A DNA stretch of 64,000 bases from Salipiger bermudensis. Lineage in GTDB: Bacteria > Pseudomonadota > Alphaproteobacteria > Rhodobacterales > Rhodobacteraceae. The notes below the pieces were generated by a model. That model saw nothing but the letters and a program-made list of their open reading frames with translations, had not been told where the DNA came from and ran no database searches. Location: positions 62,001-126,000 of the forward strand of contig NZ_JAIUZY010000006.1 in assembly GCF_020171625.1 (NCBI RefSeq). Reading direction: 5' to 3'. The translations under genes were made by a program, and so were the position numbers. Below, piece by piece: positions 8,405 through 17,221 of this stretch (the first letter of the stretch is position 1; the number at the start of each line of letters is the position of its first letter).

Positions 8405-10500
8405 CCTGCTGACACCACCGCGCGCCGCCGCCACATCAGCAGCGCGAAGACCGCGGTGAGCGCGAAGCCGATCTCGTCGGTGATCGGCAGGGCCGCGACG
8501 AGGGTGAAGGCGGCGGCGACGGCGATCAGGCGCTCCCACATGGCCAGCGGGCGGCCCAGCCAGCCGATCACGCAGGCGCCCCAGAGGGCCAGCGCGATCA
8601 GTGCCTTGAGCACGATATAGGCAACCGCGGGCCAGTAGCCGATGGCGCCCGCGAGCGCGCCGCCATCCTGCAGCATCAGCGCCGGGGTGTAGACTGCCAT
8701 GAACGGCACCACGAAGCCCGCGGCGGCGACCTTGATCGCCTCGAAGCTGATCTTCAGGCCGCTCTCCTTGGCGATCGGCGCGGCGGCGAAGCAGGCCAGA
8801 GCGACCGGCGGGGTCAGGTCCGCGAGGATGCCGAAGTAGAACACGAACATGTGGCTGACGATCAGCGGCACGCCCAGATCGAGCAGCGCGGGCCCGGCGA
8901 TCGACGAGGTGATGATGTAGTTGGGGATGGTCGGGATGCCCATGCCGAGGATGATACAGGTAATCATCGTCAGCACCAAGGACAGGAACAGGCTGTCCTG
9001 CCCGACCGAGACGATGAATTGGCCAAAGGTGTTGGCCCCGCCGGTCAGGGTCATCACGCCGATGATCACGCCCACCAGCGCGCAGGCGATGCCCACGGGC
9101 AGGGCGGTCTTGGCGCCGTCGGCAAGGCTGTCGCGACAGATCGCCAGCGTCTCGCGCCCGCCGCGGAAGGCGGCGCAGGCGGCGATGAGCACCGTCAGCA
9201 CCAGAAGCAGCGCGTGGATGCCGAACTTGAAGAAGGCCGAGGCGCAGAGCCCGAGCACGATCCAGAAGATCACCCTCACCGCGGTCGACGGCATCCCCAC
9301 GGCGATGGCGGTGCCGAGGATCAGCATCCCGGTCAGCGCCAGCCCGATGGTGCCGGCAAACAGCGGCGTGTAGCCCGAGAACAGCAGCCAGACCAGCACC
9401 GCCAGCGGAAGGATCAGGTGCCAGCCCTCGCGCAGCGCCTTGCGGGCCGAGGGCATCTCTGCGGCGGACAAGCCGCGCAGGCCGCGCTTGCCGGCCTCGA
9501 GATGGACCATCCAGAAGGCGCCGGCGAAGTAGAGGATGGCCGGCACCAGCGCCGCCTTGACCACTTCGATGTACTGCACGCCGAGGGTCTCGGCCATGAT
9601 GAAGGCCACCGCGCCCATCACCGGGGGCATGATCTGCCCGCCCATCGAGGACGTGGCCTCGACGCCGCCGGCAAAGGCCGGGCGATAGCCGAAGCGCTTC
9701 ATCAGCGGGATGGTGAACTGGCCGGTGGTGACGACGTTGGCGACGCCGGAGCCCGAGATCGTGCCCATCAGCCCAGAGGATAGCACCGAGACCTTGGCGG
9801 CGCCCCCGGTGCGGTGGCCGACAAGGCCGAGCGAGACATCGGTGAACAGGCGGATCATCCCGGCCTTCTCGAGGAAGCTGCCGAACAGGATGAAGAGGAA
9901 GATGTAGGTGGCCGACACGTAGGTCGGGATGCCGTAGATGCCCTCGGTGCCGTAGGCGATCTGCTCGACCACCTGCTCGAAGGCGTAGCCGCGGTGATCG
10001 AAGGGCGGCGGCAGGTGCTGGCCGAAGAGCGCATAGGCCAGGAACAGCCCGCAGATGATCGGCAGGGCAGGGCCCATCAGCATCCACGCGGCAACGAAGA
10101 CGGTGAGCACCGCGATGCAACCGAACACGAGATCGGGCAGGTTGGGATCACCGGCGCGGAACAGCAGCGGCGTGTACTCGATCCACTGGTAGGCGGCGAC
10201 GGCGACGCCGGCGGCGGCGAACAGCCAGCACAGCGCCCGCAGCGGCGCGCCGAAATTGCGCCCGAGCGCCAGCAGCGGGTAGCCGAGCGCCAGCAGGAAG
10301 CCCACATGCACCGCGCGCATCACCTGGCTTGGCAGGTCGATGACATGGGCCGCGATGGCGATCTGGTAGAGCGAGAAGACCACCGCCAGCCAGAAAAGGA
10401 AGCGCCCCGTCAGGCTCGGCGGAAAGCTCTCGGCCAGCGGGTCATGCAGTTCGGCCAGTTCCTCGGCCCGGCCGGTTTCGGCCGCGTGTTGTCCGGTCAT
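8401..10500 (-). CDS. TAXI-type TRAP transporter, fused 4TM/12TM permease
   Basis: Inner-membrane permease of 699 residues in which the small (DctQ-like) and large (DctM-like) TRAP subunits are fused, the usual form in TAXI systems. Hydrophobic helices run nearly the whole length. Conserved blocks include the GSFLEKAGMI segment, GTISGSGVANVVTTGQFTIP near residues 245-265, and GMGIPTIPNYIITS near 525-540. It takes up an organic acid using an ion gradient together with the TAXI binding protein upstream. The substrate cannot be read from sequence; the DctB/D partner suggests a dicarboxylate-like or other carboxylic acid. Confidence 0.92.
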   Translation of the reverse strand: MTGQHAAETGRAEELAELHDPLAESFPPSLTGRFLFWLAVVFSLYQIAIAAHVIDLPSQVMRAVHVGFLLALGYPLLALGRNFGAPLRALCWLFAAAGVAVAAYQWIEYTPLLFRAGDPNLPDLVFGCIAVLTVFVAAWMLMGPALPIICGLFLAYALFGQHLPPPFDHRGYAFEQVVEQIAYGTEGIYGIPTYVSATYIFLFILFGSFLEKAGMIRLFTDVSLGLVGHRTGGAAKVSVLSSGLMGTISGSGVANVVTTGQFTIPLMKRFGYRPAFAGGVEATSSMGGQIMPPVMGAVAFIMAETLGVQYIEVVKAALVPAILYFAGAFWMVHLEAGKRGLRGLSAAEMPSARKALREGWHLILPLAVLVWLLFSGYTPLFAGTIGLALTGMLILGTAIAVGMPSTAVRVIFWIVLGLCASAFFKFGIHALLLVLTVLIAACAAFRGGRETLAICRDSLADGAKTALPVGIACALVGVIIGVMTLTGGANTFGQFIVSVGQDSLFLSLVLTMITCIILGMGIPTIPNYIITSSIAGPALLDLGVPLIVSHMFVFYFGILADLTPPVALACFAAAPIAKESGLKISFEAIKVAAAGFVVPFMAVYTPALMLQDGGALAGAIGYWPAVAYIVLKALIALALWGACVIGWLGRPLAMWERLIAVAAAFTLVAALPITDEIGFALTAVFALLMWRRRAVVSAG

Positions 10501-10519
10501 GTGATCCTCCCGTCATGCG

Positions 10520-10545
10520 GTCAGCCCGGCGCGGGCCGGGCTGAC
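10520..10545 (-). terminator. Intercistronic stem-loop between TAXI receptor and permease genes
   Basis: Perfect 11-bp arms (10520-10530 and 10535-10545) with a 4-base loop lie between the receptor stop and the permease start. There is no clear T-tract. In binding-protein operons such hairpins usually protect the receptor mRNA or partly terminate, which would give more receptor than permease. Confidence 0.6.
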
Positions 10546-10556
10546 GCTGGGTCTGC

Positions 10557-11504
10557 TCAGAGCAGGCCCTGTTCCTTGTAGAACTTCTCGGCGCCCGGAT
10601 GCAGCGGGATCGGCGCGTTCTTGATCGCGGTCTCCAGGTCGATGTCGCCCGCCGCCGCGTGCGCCGCCTTGAGCTGGTCGAGGTGCTCGAACAGCAGCTT
10701 GGTCATCTGGTAGGCCAGCTCGTCCGAGACGTCGGCGCTGGTCACGAGCACGTTGGTGATCGCCAGCGTCGGGATGTCCTCGTCCTGGCCCGGATAGGTG
10801 CCGGCGGGGATCACGCCCGCGGCGTAGGGCGCGCCGAGCGTGTCGGCGACCTCGGCGGGGACGGACACGTAGGTCACGTCCTGGGTCGAGGACAGGTCCT
10901 TGAGCGCCGCCGAGCCGAGGCCCGAGCTTTGCAGCGTGGCGTCGAGCTGGCGGTTCTTCATCAGCTCGACCGACTCCGCGAAGGGCAGGTACTCGACTTT
11001 GCCGAGATCGTCATAGCTCATGCCGAGCGCGTCGAGGATCTTGCGCGCGTTGACCTCGGTGCCGGACTTGGCGGCCCCGACCGAGACCGACTTTCCGGCA
11101 AGCTCGGTGGCGGTGGTCACGCCAGCGTCGGCGGAGGCGGCGATCTGGATGTAGTTGGGATAGATCGCGGCGATGGCGCGGAGCTTGTCGAGCGGCTGCG
11201 AGAAGCCGACCTCTTCGTTGCCCTCGTAGGCGTCCTTGACCGAGTCGCCGAGCGCGAAGCCGATCTCGCCACGGCCCTGCTGCAGCAGGTTCAGGTTCTC
11301 GACCGAGGCCTTGGTCGACTGCACCTGGGTGCGGGCGTCGGGGATGTTCTTGGCGTAGATGTCGGCGATGGCCACGCCGAGCGGGTAGTACACGCCCGAG
11401 GTGCCGCCGGTGAGCACGTTGATGAACTCCGCGGCCGAGGCGGCGGGGGCGGAAAGGGCGAGGCTGCCGGCGATCAGTGCGCCGAGCCCGTAGGTCTTGA
11501 TCAT
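10557..11504 (-). CDS. TAXI family TRAP transporter solute-binding protein
   Basis: Periplasmic receptor of 315 residues. The ATG at 11502-11504 follows a strong GGAGGACC ribosome-binding site and opens a Sec signal peptide (MIKTYGLGALIAGSLALS, cleavage near ASA-AE). The mature N-terminus FINVLTGGTSGVYYPLGVAI is the TAXI hallmark, with VSVGAAKSGTEVNARKIL further in. It is first gene of the operon receptor-permease-DUF1850-dctB-dctD. A longer open frame upstream is rejected because it lacks a signal peptide at its start. Confidence 0.93.
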   Translation of the reverse strand: MIKTYGLGALIAGSLALSAPAASAAEFINVLTGGTSGVYYPLGVAIADIYAKNIPDARTQVQSTKASVENLNLLQQGRGEIGFALGDSVKDAYEGNEEVGFSQPLDKLRAIAAIYPNYIQIAASADAGVTTATELAGKSVSVGAAKSGTEVNARKILDALGMSYDDLGKVEYLPFAESVELMKNRQLDATLQSSGLGSAALKDLSSTQDVTYVSVPAEVADTLGAPYAAGVIPAGTYPGQDEDIPTLAITNVLVTSADVSDELAYQMTKLLFEHLDQLKAAHAAAGDIDLETAIKNAPIPLHPGAEKFYKEQGLL

Positions 11505-11955
11505 GGTGGTCCTCCCAGACTCTCGTTCGGCGACGCAGGCCCGTCCGGCCCCGTCGCGCGGTGGGGGAACCATGTGCAGGCAGCCGGTTGCGGGCAAGCC
11601 GTGGCAGGGGCCGAAGCTGCGGATTCTTCGCACGATCCCGCCCGGCCCGTGGCAGATTTCCGCCCCGGCGCTCGGGGCGGGCCTTCGCTGCTGTCGCGGC
11701 TTGGTCGGCGCAGGCATGGAAGCGAGGGTTGGTGCGGGTTCCGATGGCTGGCATAGAGGGGAGCGCGCCGAGGTCGGGGCCGCATGACATCGCTCCGGTG
11801 CCGGACAACACCGACGTTTCGGACAACGCGCCGCCCCGGATTGCTTGGCCCAGGGAGTCGCTGCCGAACCTGCGGGAGTCCGGCGAAGGTCGTGAGCGAG
11901 CTGATCGCGACGCGCGCTCTTGATGGTGTCCGTCGGGGTCTGCTAGACATTTTCC
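11505..11955. other. Intergenic region without a recognisable gene
   Basis: This divergent gap of 451 bases should hold the promoters of the TAXI operon (leftward) and of the small gene at 11956 (rightward). I looked for a sigma-54 element (GG-N10-GC type) facing the TAXI receptor and found no convincing one. Open frames here have no recognisable protein content. Confidence 0.5.
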
Positions 11956-12309
11956 ATGAGCATCGAACCGGAAACAGTGACCCTCTGGCGGCCCGTCGGA
12001 CCCGAAGAGCTGGCGCTGATTGAACAGTCAGACATGAAGGCCTTCCCGCCCCGGTTGCCGGAACAGCCCATTTTCTATCCGGTGCTGACCGAAGACTACG
12101 CCGTCAAGATCGCGCGGGACTGGAACGTGAAAGCGAGCGGTTCGGGATTCGTTACCCGCTTTGATGTCCTGAAGTCGTTCCTTGATGCTTATGAGGTTCA
12201 GGAGGCCGGGGGTCGTGCTCATCTGGAGTACTGGATACCGGCAGAACACATGACCGCGTTCAACGACGCGATCGTCGGCCGGATCGAGGTCACGAAACGC
12301 TTTCCGTGA
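11956..12309 (+). CDS. Small conserved protein (resembles family annotated ADP-ribosylation/crystallin J1)
   Basis: A 117-residue soluble protein without signal peptide or membrane segment. The segments TLWRPVGPEELALIE, FPPRLPEQPIFYPVL and DYAVKIARDWN are ones I recall from small proteins labelled ADP-ribosylation/crystallin J1-like. That label is historical and implies no demonstrated activity. It is monocistronic as far as can be seen. The ORF is intact and of normal length. Function unknown. Confidence 0.75.
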   Translation: MSIEPETVTLWRPVGPEELALIEQSDMKAFPPRLPEQPIFYPVLTEDYAVKIARDWNVKASGSGFVTRFDVLKSFLDAYEVQEAGGRAHLEYWIPAEHMTAFNDAIVGRIEVTKRFP

Positions 12310-12504
12310 CGGCCTCAGTGTTCGTCGTGGGCTCCATCGACCTCCGGCCTGTCAAACCGCTTCGCAACGGGCATGCGTGAGGCCTCACTCCGGCAACAGC
12401 GCTCCTGGTGACCGGCAGACGTAGGGTCGGTTGGCGCGCATCCGGGAGGCGATGGCCCCCTTTGCAGGCGCGACGCCCTTGACGTCGGACGTCCAGAGGC
12501 TTTC

Positions 12505-13095
12505 ATGCCCGGCATGACTGATCTCTCAACACTTCCGCTGGATGACCTCGATCTCGACGAGTCCGCGCGACCCAAGGCGCCGAAGGTTCCGGCGGCAACA
12601 GACAGGCACCGGCGGCAGGGCCGGCAACTGGCGGCAATCCACCGGCATTACCTGATGGAGATGGCCCAGATCGGCGCGGTGCTGGCGCGGATCGAAGCCG
12701 GAGACGCCCCGCCCAAGGACCTCAAGCAGATCGTCCTGTCCCTCGACATGGCCGAGAACTTCCGGGCGTTCGGAAACCTGTGCGGGCACGAATGCCGGAT
12801 GCTCAAGATCCACCACGACATCGAGGGCGCCGACATGTTCCCCCGGATCGACGCCGCGGGGGGCGGGATGTTCCGCGAGGTCGTGGCCAAGCTGCTGTCG
12901 GAACACGAGGTGGTGCACGAGCTGATCATCCGCCTCGGGCGCGCCGCGGAGGCGCTGGTGGAGGATCCGAGCGAGGCGAATTTCGCCCATGCCGCGGCCA
13001 CGTACCGCAAGCTCGAAGAGATCGTCCGCTCCCATTTCGGCTACGAGGAGACGGAACTGGTGGAGGCCATCGGCTATTACCTCGGCTCGGTCTGA
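12505..13095 (+). CDS. Hemerythrin HHE-domain protein
   Basis: A 196-residue soluble protein with a mostly helical hemerythrin-like domain from about residue 40. Candidate diiron ligands are in the helices HRHYLMEMA, HHDIEGADMFPRI, LSEHEVVHELI and SHFGYEETELVEAIGYY, giving the H...HxxxE...H...HxxxE spacing expected of HHE proteins. The first 40 residues are polar and possibly disordered. Such proteins bind O2 or NO, or help iron-sulfur repair; with a denitrification island 17 kb away, NO handling is conceivable, but no regulatory box links them. The start is ATG 12505 with GAGG upstream; ATG 12514 is an alternative. Confidence 0.82.
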   Translation: MPGMTDLSTLPLDDLDLDESARPKAPKVPAATDRHRRQGRQLAAIHRHYLMEMAQIGAVLARIEAGDAPPKDLKQIVLSLDMAENFRAFGNLCGHECRMLKIHHDIEGADMFPRIDAAGGGMFREVVAKLLSEHEVVHELIIRLGRAAEALVEDPSEANFAHAAATYRKLEEIVRSHFGYEETELVEAIGYYLGSV

Positions 13096-13257
13096 CGCCG
13101 CATCGGGGGCAGCCCTCTATCACAGGCCAACGTAGTTCCGGCGGCGCGGTCGCTCTCGTTCATGGCATTGAGACCTGTCCGGCTGAAGGAGCTTCGGCCA
13201 CCGAACCGTCCGGACAGGCCTCCCGCGCGTGACCTCGCGCTTCGTCCGGATCAAGCC

Positions 13258-15039
13258 CTAGCCGTAGAGCCACACGATGCCGGCGCAGGCGGTGAGGGCG
13301 GCGACGATGTTCATCGCCAACCCGATCTTGAGGAAATCCGAGAATCGGTAGTTGCCCGCGCCGTAGACCAGCGTGTTGGTCTGGTAGCCGATCGGCGTGG
13401 CAAAGCTTGCGGAGGCGCCAAACATCACCGCCATGGTCAGGGCGCGCGGGTCGAGGCCGGTGCTCTCGGCGAGCCCGATGGCGATGGGCGTGAAGACCAC
13501 GGCGACCGCGTTGTTGGTGACGGTCTCGGTGAGGGCCGAGGCCAGCATGTAGATCGCCAGCAGCGCGAAGTACGGTGGCAGCCCGGCGATGGGCGGCGTC
13601 AGCCAGCCGACCAGCAGGTCGACCGCGCCGGTGTTCTGCAGCCCCAGCCCGACCACCAGCATGGCGAAGATCAGCACGAGGATCGAGCCGTCGACCGCGC
13701 CCCACGCCTCGTCGGCGTCGATGCAGCGCAGCACGAGGATGGCCGCCACGGCGAGGATCGACAGCGTCGCGATGTCGATCCCCCCGATCGCCGCCAGCCC
13801 GACCACCGCCGCGAGCGCCGCCAGCACCACGGGCGCGCGGCCGCGGCGGAAGGCGCGCCCGGTGGGGCGGCTGACCGAGACCAGCTGGGCCTCGTCCTCG
13901 AGGCTTTCGAAGGCGTTTGGCGGGCCTTCGAGCAGGAGCTTGTCGGCCGGGCGCAGCCGCACGCTGCCGAGATCGGGGCCGGGGATGTGCTCGTGCCGAT
14001 GGGCGCCCAGCACCCGCACCCCGAAGCGCCGGCCCAGCGACATGCTGCGCAGGGTGCGGCCGAGGCTGGGCTTGCGCGGCGAGACGATGACCTCGACAGT
14101 GACCAGCTCGCCATCGGGCTGCTCGCCGCGGCGCAGGCCGATCTTCAGCGCCGGATCGTCATGCAGGGTCAGCAGCTCGGAGGTAGGGGCGCGGAAGATC
14201 AGGGTGTCGCCGGTCTCGAGCACCTGCTCGGCCAGCGGACCGGGCAGGGCGCGGCCCTTGCGGCGCAGCCCGCTGACCTTGATGTTGCCGCGGTTGAACG
14301 GCGCCACCTCGGACAGCGCTTTGCCGGCATGGGTGTCATCGGCCAGCACCGCTTCCGACAGGAAGGTGGTCTCGCCCAGCATCTGGTCGGGGTTGCTGGC
14401 CTCGCGGTCGGGCAGCAGCCAGCGCCCGAGGATCACCAGCGTCACGCCGCCCGCCAGCGCCACGAGGAGGCCCACCGGGGTGATCTCGAAGATGCGGAAC
14501 GGCTCGAGCCCCTGGCTGCGGGCGACGCCGTCGACCAGCAGGTTGGTCGAGGTCCCGATCAGCGTGCAGGTGCCGCCGAGGATGGCGACATAGCTCAGCG
14601 GGATCAGCAGGCGGGTGGCGGCCTTGCCGAGCGCCGAGGCGAGGCGGATGACCACCGGGATCAGCACCAGCACCACCGGCGTGTTGTTGACGAAGCCCGA
14701 GGCCAGCAGCGTGACACCGAAGATCACCGCCAGCGCCAGCGCCGGGCGCTCGCGCGCTTGCGCGATCACCATGCTCGAGACCGCTTCGAGCACCCCGGTC
14801 CGCACCAGCGCGCCGGAGAGCACGAACATCGCGCCGATGGTCAGCGGCGCGGGGTTGGAGAACACCGAGAGCAGCTCGTCCGGCCCGACATAGCCGAGCA
14901 CTACGAACAGCGCCGCGAGCCCGGCGGCGGGCACCTCTGGCGGGTAGAGCTCGAGCATGAAGAGCGCGAACAGCGCCACGATCAGCGCGAGCGAGATGAG
15001 CGCGTCGTACCGCGCGATGAAATCGAGATAGTCTGCCAT
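13258..15039 (-). CDS. SLC13-family (DASS-like) permease with central RCK_C domains
   Basis: Inner-membrane transporter of 593 residues. Two hydrophobic halves (about 1-185 and 395-593) flank a soluble insert with two TrkA-C-like (RCK_C) modules (around 205-375; e.g. LRRKGRALPGPLAEQVLETG). Substrate-site segments in the family style include SGFVNNTPVVLVLIP and LIGTSTNLLVDG in the first half and ETVTNNAVAVVFTPIAIG plus the final GYQTNTLVYGAG in the second. Members carry sulfate, dicarboxylates or related anions; the substrate here is undetermined. It is convergent with the hemerythrin gene and probably monocistronic. Confidence 0.88.
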   Translation of the reverse strand: MADYLDFIARYDALISLALIVALFALFMLELYPPEVPAAGLAALFVVLGYVGPDELLSVFSNPAPLTIGAMFVLSGALVRTGVLEAVSSMVIAQARERPALALAVIFGVTLLASGFVNNTPVVLVLIPVVIRLASALGKAATRLLIPLSYVAILGGTCTLIGTSTNLLVDGVARSQGLEPFRIFEITPVGLLVALAGGVTLVILGRWLLPDREASNPDQMLGETTFLSEAVLADDTHAGKALSEVAPFNRGNIKVSGLRRKGRALPGPLAEQVLETGDTLIFRAPTSELLTLHDDPALKIGLRRGEQPDGELVTVEVIVSPRKPSLGRTLRSMSLGRRFGVRVLGAHRHEHIPGPDLGSVRLRPADKLLLEGPPNAFESLEDEAQLVSVSRPTGRAFRRGRAPVVLAALAAVVGLAAIGGIDIATLSILAVAAILVLRCIDADEAWGAVDGSILVLIFAMLVVGLGLQNTGAVDLLVGWLTPPIAGLPPYFALLAIYMLASALTETVTNNAVAVVFTPIAIGLAESTGLDPRALTMAVMFGASASFATPIGYQTNTLVYGAGNYRFSDFLKIGLAMNIVAALTACAGIVWLYG

Positions 15040-15292
15040 GTGTCGTTCACCCGTCCCTCGGGGATAACGCCTTTGGGTTCAGAAGGTTGCGCCGGGGTTC
15101 GGAAGAATTGCACGCGGCGGTGTTTGTCGGATGCAGAGCGGTGCGGGGGCGGCGTTATGGCGTGCGCGATGGTCTCGGCGATGCCGAGGAGACGCAACGC
15201 CGGACCCGGTGACAGGGCCGCCGGACCGGCGCCTTGCGTGCGGGCGAAACTGCGCGCTTGCGTTATGGGGCGGGTCGCATATGGTGCCCCCG

Positions 15293-15420
15293 TTCTCAGG
15301 GCGGGGTGAAATTCCCCACCGGCGGTGACAGCCCGCGAGCGCCCTTCCCAGCGAAGGGGTCAAGCAGATCCGGTGGAATTCCGGGGCCGACGGTGAAAGT
15401 CCGGATGGAAGAGACGTATC
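15293..15420 (+). promoter_or_regulatory. FMN riboswitch (RFN element)
   Basis: The conserved RFN core is directly visible: TCTCAGGGCGGGGTGAAATT, CCCACCGGCGGTGACAGCCC, GGGTCAAGCAGATCCGGTGG, then AATTCCGGGGCCGACGGTGA and AGTCCGGATGGAAGAGA. It sits 72 bases upstream of the lumazine synthase start, so FMN should repress ribH expression. A short GC-rich repeat between the aptamer and the start (about 15421-15445) may belong to the expression platform. Confidence 0.95.
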
Positions 15421-15491
15421 GTGCCGGGCGTTCGCGCGCCCTGTGCGTTCGAAAGCTCTGGGACCTTTTGTGATCAACGGAGGGTTCCGAA

Positions 15492-15968
15492 ATGACCGAT
15501 CAGACACAGACCCGTATCGCCTTCATCCGCGCGCGCTGGCACGCCGGCATCGTCGACCGCGCGCATGAGGGCTTCGTGGCCGAGGCCGCCCAGCTGCTGC
15601 CCGGCGCGGCCATCGAGGCCTATGACGTGCCCGGCGCGTTCGAGATGCCGCTGCTGGCCAAGCGGCTGGCCGAGACCGGGCGCTACGAGGCGGTGGTCGC
15701 CGCGGCCTTCGTGGTCGATGGCGGCATCTACCGCCACGACTTCGTCGCCGATGCGGTGGTGAAGGGGCTGATGGAGGCGCAGATGACCACCGGCGTGCCG
15801 GTGTTCTCGGTCTCGCTCACGCCGCACCAGTATCAGGAGACCGAGACCCACAACGCCTTCTTCGCCGAGCATTTCGTCAAGAAGGGCGCCGAGGCGGCCC
15901 ATGCGGTGAAGGGCGTGCTGGACATCGAGCTGCCCACGGGCGCCGGGCTGTCGGTGGTCAACGGCTGA
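15492..15968 (+). CDS. ribH: 6,7-dimethyl-8-ribityllumazine synthase, type II
   Basis: Riboflavin pathway enzyme of 158 residues that condenses 5-amino-6-ribitylaminouracil with 3,4-dihydroxy-2-butanone 4-phosphate. VPGAFEMPLLAKRLAETGRY and VDGGIYRHDFVADAVVKGLM match the substrate loops, and VPVFSVSLTPHQYQE carries the catalytic-region His. The sequence resembles rhizobial/Brucella RibH2 rather than the ribD-ribE-ribBA-linked form, and it stands alone here. An AACGGAGGG ribosome-binding site lies 8 bases before the ATG. Control is by the FMN riboswitch upstream. Confidence 0.93.
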   Translation: MTDQTQTRIAFIRARWHAGIVDRAHEGFVAEAAQLLPGAAIEAYDVPGAFEMPLLAKRLAETGRYEAVVAAAFVVDGGIYRHDFVADAVVKGLMEAQMTTGVPVFSVSLTPHQYQETETHNAFFAEHFVKKGAEAAHAVKGVLDIELPTGAGLSVVNG

Positions 15969-15983
15969 TACCGGCGAGGACCT

Positions 15984-16008
15984 GCGGCCCGGATCGCATC
16001 CGGGCCGC
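15984..16008 (+). terminator. Terminator-like hairpin after ribH
   Basis: Perfect 11-bp arms GCGGCCCGGAT / ATCCGGGCCGC with a CGC loop begin 16 bases after the ribH stop. The downstream T content is poor, so termination is likely but not proven. Confidence 0.65.
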
Positions 16009-16040
16009 GGGTTAGGTCTCCGGTTTGCCGCGCCGTGGTA

Positions 16041-16233
16041 GGGCGGGCCTGGCCGGGCCCGCCGAGGTTTCCCTGAACAGTCTTTCAAGATGCGTCCTGC
16101 GGGCCGGGGGCGGACCCGACGATATCCATGCCGGTCGGGCGCTAAGGGCAGCGTCCCCGAGGCGGTCGACGCCGGTGAATGGACGGCGTAGACGGGGGCA
16201 TCCCCGCCCGGCGACCTCCGCCGGGCCTCCCCC
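16041..16233 (+). promoter_or_regulatory. Structured GC-rich leader upstream of fructose-bisphosphatase (candidate)
   Basis: Several hairpins occur in the roughly 210 bases before the FBPase start: 16042-16049 with 16055-16063; 16165-16174 with 16184-16193 (9 of 10 pairs, loop GTGAATGGA); and 16207-16213 with 16219-16225, enclosed by G5 (16194-16198) pairing C5 (16229-16233). I do not match it to a riboswitch class that I know. Confidence 0.35.
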
Positions 16234-16252
16234 GAGTTACGGACGTCCTGCC

Positions 16253-17221
16253 ATGCTGACCCTGACCAACGACCGCCCAATCACCGCGCAGATCCTTCCC
16301 GCCTGCCTGCCCGGCGACGGGGTGGGGCGCATCATCGGTGCGCTTGCTCATGCCCTGCCCGCCATCGCCGCGCGGCTGGCGGCGGGCAAGCTGCCGGGCG
16401 ACCCGGCGGCACTCGTGGGGAGCAACGAGAGCGGCGATGCGCAGAAGGCGCTCGACGTCGGCGCGCATGACCACATCCTCGCCGAGCTGCATGGCTGCGG
16501 CGTGCGGCACATGCTCTCGGAAGAGGCCGAAGAGGTCGAGACGCTGGATCCGGACGGGCTCTACGACATCGCCATCGACCCGATCGACGGCTCTGGCTCG
16601 ATCGGCATCGGCGCGCCGCTGGGGATGCTCTTCGTGATCTATCCCACTGGCCCGCGCGATTTCGCCCGGCGCGGCTCCGAGGCGGTGGCGGCGGGCTATG
16701 CCTCGTTCGGGCATTCGCTGGATTTCGGCTACACCACGGGGCAGGGGGTGCAGATCGCCAGTTTCGACGGGCACGATTTCCGCATGAGCGCCCGCGACGT
16801 GACGCTCAAGCCCACCGCCTCGACCATCGCCTACAATGCCTCTAACGAGCGCCACTGGCCCGAGGGCCTTCAGGCCTGGGCACGCGACCTGCGCGCCGGG
16901 GCGGACGGGCCGCGCGGGCGCGACTTCAACATGCGCTGGCTGGCGGCGGCGGTGGGCGAGCTGCACCGGATACTGCTCAAGGGCGGGGCCTTCATCTACC
17001 CCGCCGACCGGCGCGAGGGCTACCGGCAGGGCCGACTGCGGCTGGCCTACGAAGCGGTGCCCATCGCGCTGATGATCGAGGCCGCCGGCGGCCGCGCCAC
17101 CGACGGCACCACGCGCATCCTCGACCTGATCCCCGAGACGCCACACCAGAACGTGGCGCTGGCCTTTGGGGCTGCGGACGAGATCGACACCATCGCCCGA
17201 TATTTGGCGGCGGCGGGCTGA
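16253..17221 (+). CDS. fbp: Class I fructose-1,6-bisphosphatase
   Basis: Gluconeogenic or Calvin-cycle phosphatase of 322 residues that converts fructose-1,6-bisphosphate to fructose-6-phosphate. Metal-site residues are in NESGDAQKALDV and LSEEAEEV, and the family signature DPIDGSGSIGIGAPLG is near 110-125. The C-terminal substrate region GELHRILLKGGAFIYPADRR, RLAYEAVPIALMIEAAGGRA and TDGTTRILDLIPE is typical. The ATG at 16253 is chosen by homology because the frame upstream has no protein-like content; a good ribosome-binding site is not obvious. No cbb genes adjoin it, so its pathway role is not fixed by context. Confidence 0.88.
   Translation: MLTLTNDRPITAQILPACLPGDGVGRIIGALAHALPAIAARLAAGKLPGDPAALVGSNESGDAQKALDVGAHDHILAELHGCGVRHMLSEEAEEVETLDPDGLYDIAIDPIDGSGSIGIGAPLGMLFVIYPTGPRDFARRGSEAVAAGYASFGHSLDFGYTTGQGVQIASFDGHDFRMSARDVTLKPTASTIAYNASNERHWPEGLQAWARDLRAGADGPRGRDFNMRWLAAAVGELHRILLKGGAFIYPADRREGYRQGRLRLAYEAVPIALMIEAAGGRATDGTTRILDLIPETPHQNVALAFGAADEIDTIARYLAAAG

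Noticed and set aside
11505-11955. Sigma-54 promoter facing the TAXI operon
   Set aside because: I searched for GG-N10-GC with the usual flanking bases and found only poor partial matches (e.g. around 11593-11607).
15079-15507. Minus-strand ORF across the FMN riboswitch
   Set aside because: It is antisense to a complete RFN element and the ribH start; no protein family features.
16025-16252. N-terminal extension of the fructose-bisphosphatase frame
   Set aside because: The extra 76 codons are Arg/Pro/Gly-rich and coincide with strong hairpins; the family N-terminus starts at 16253.
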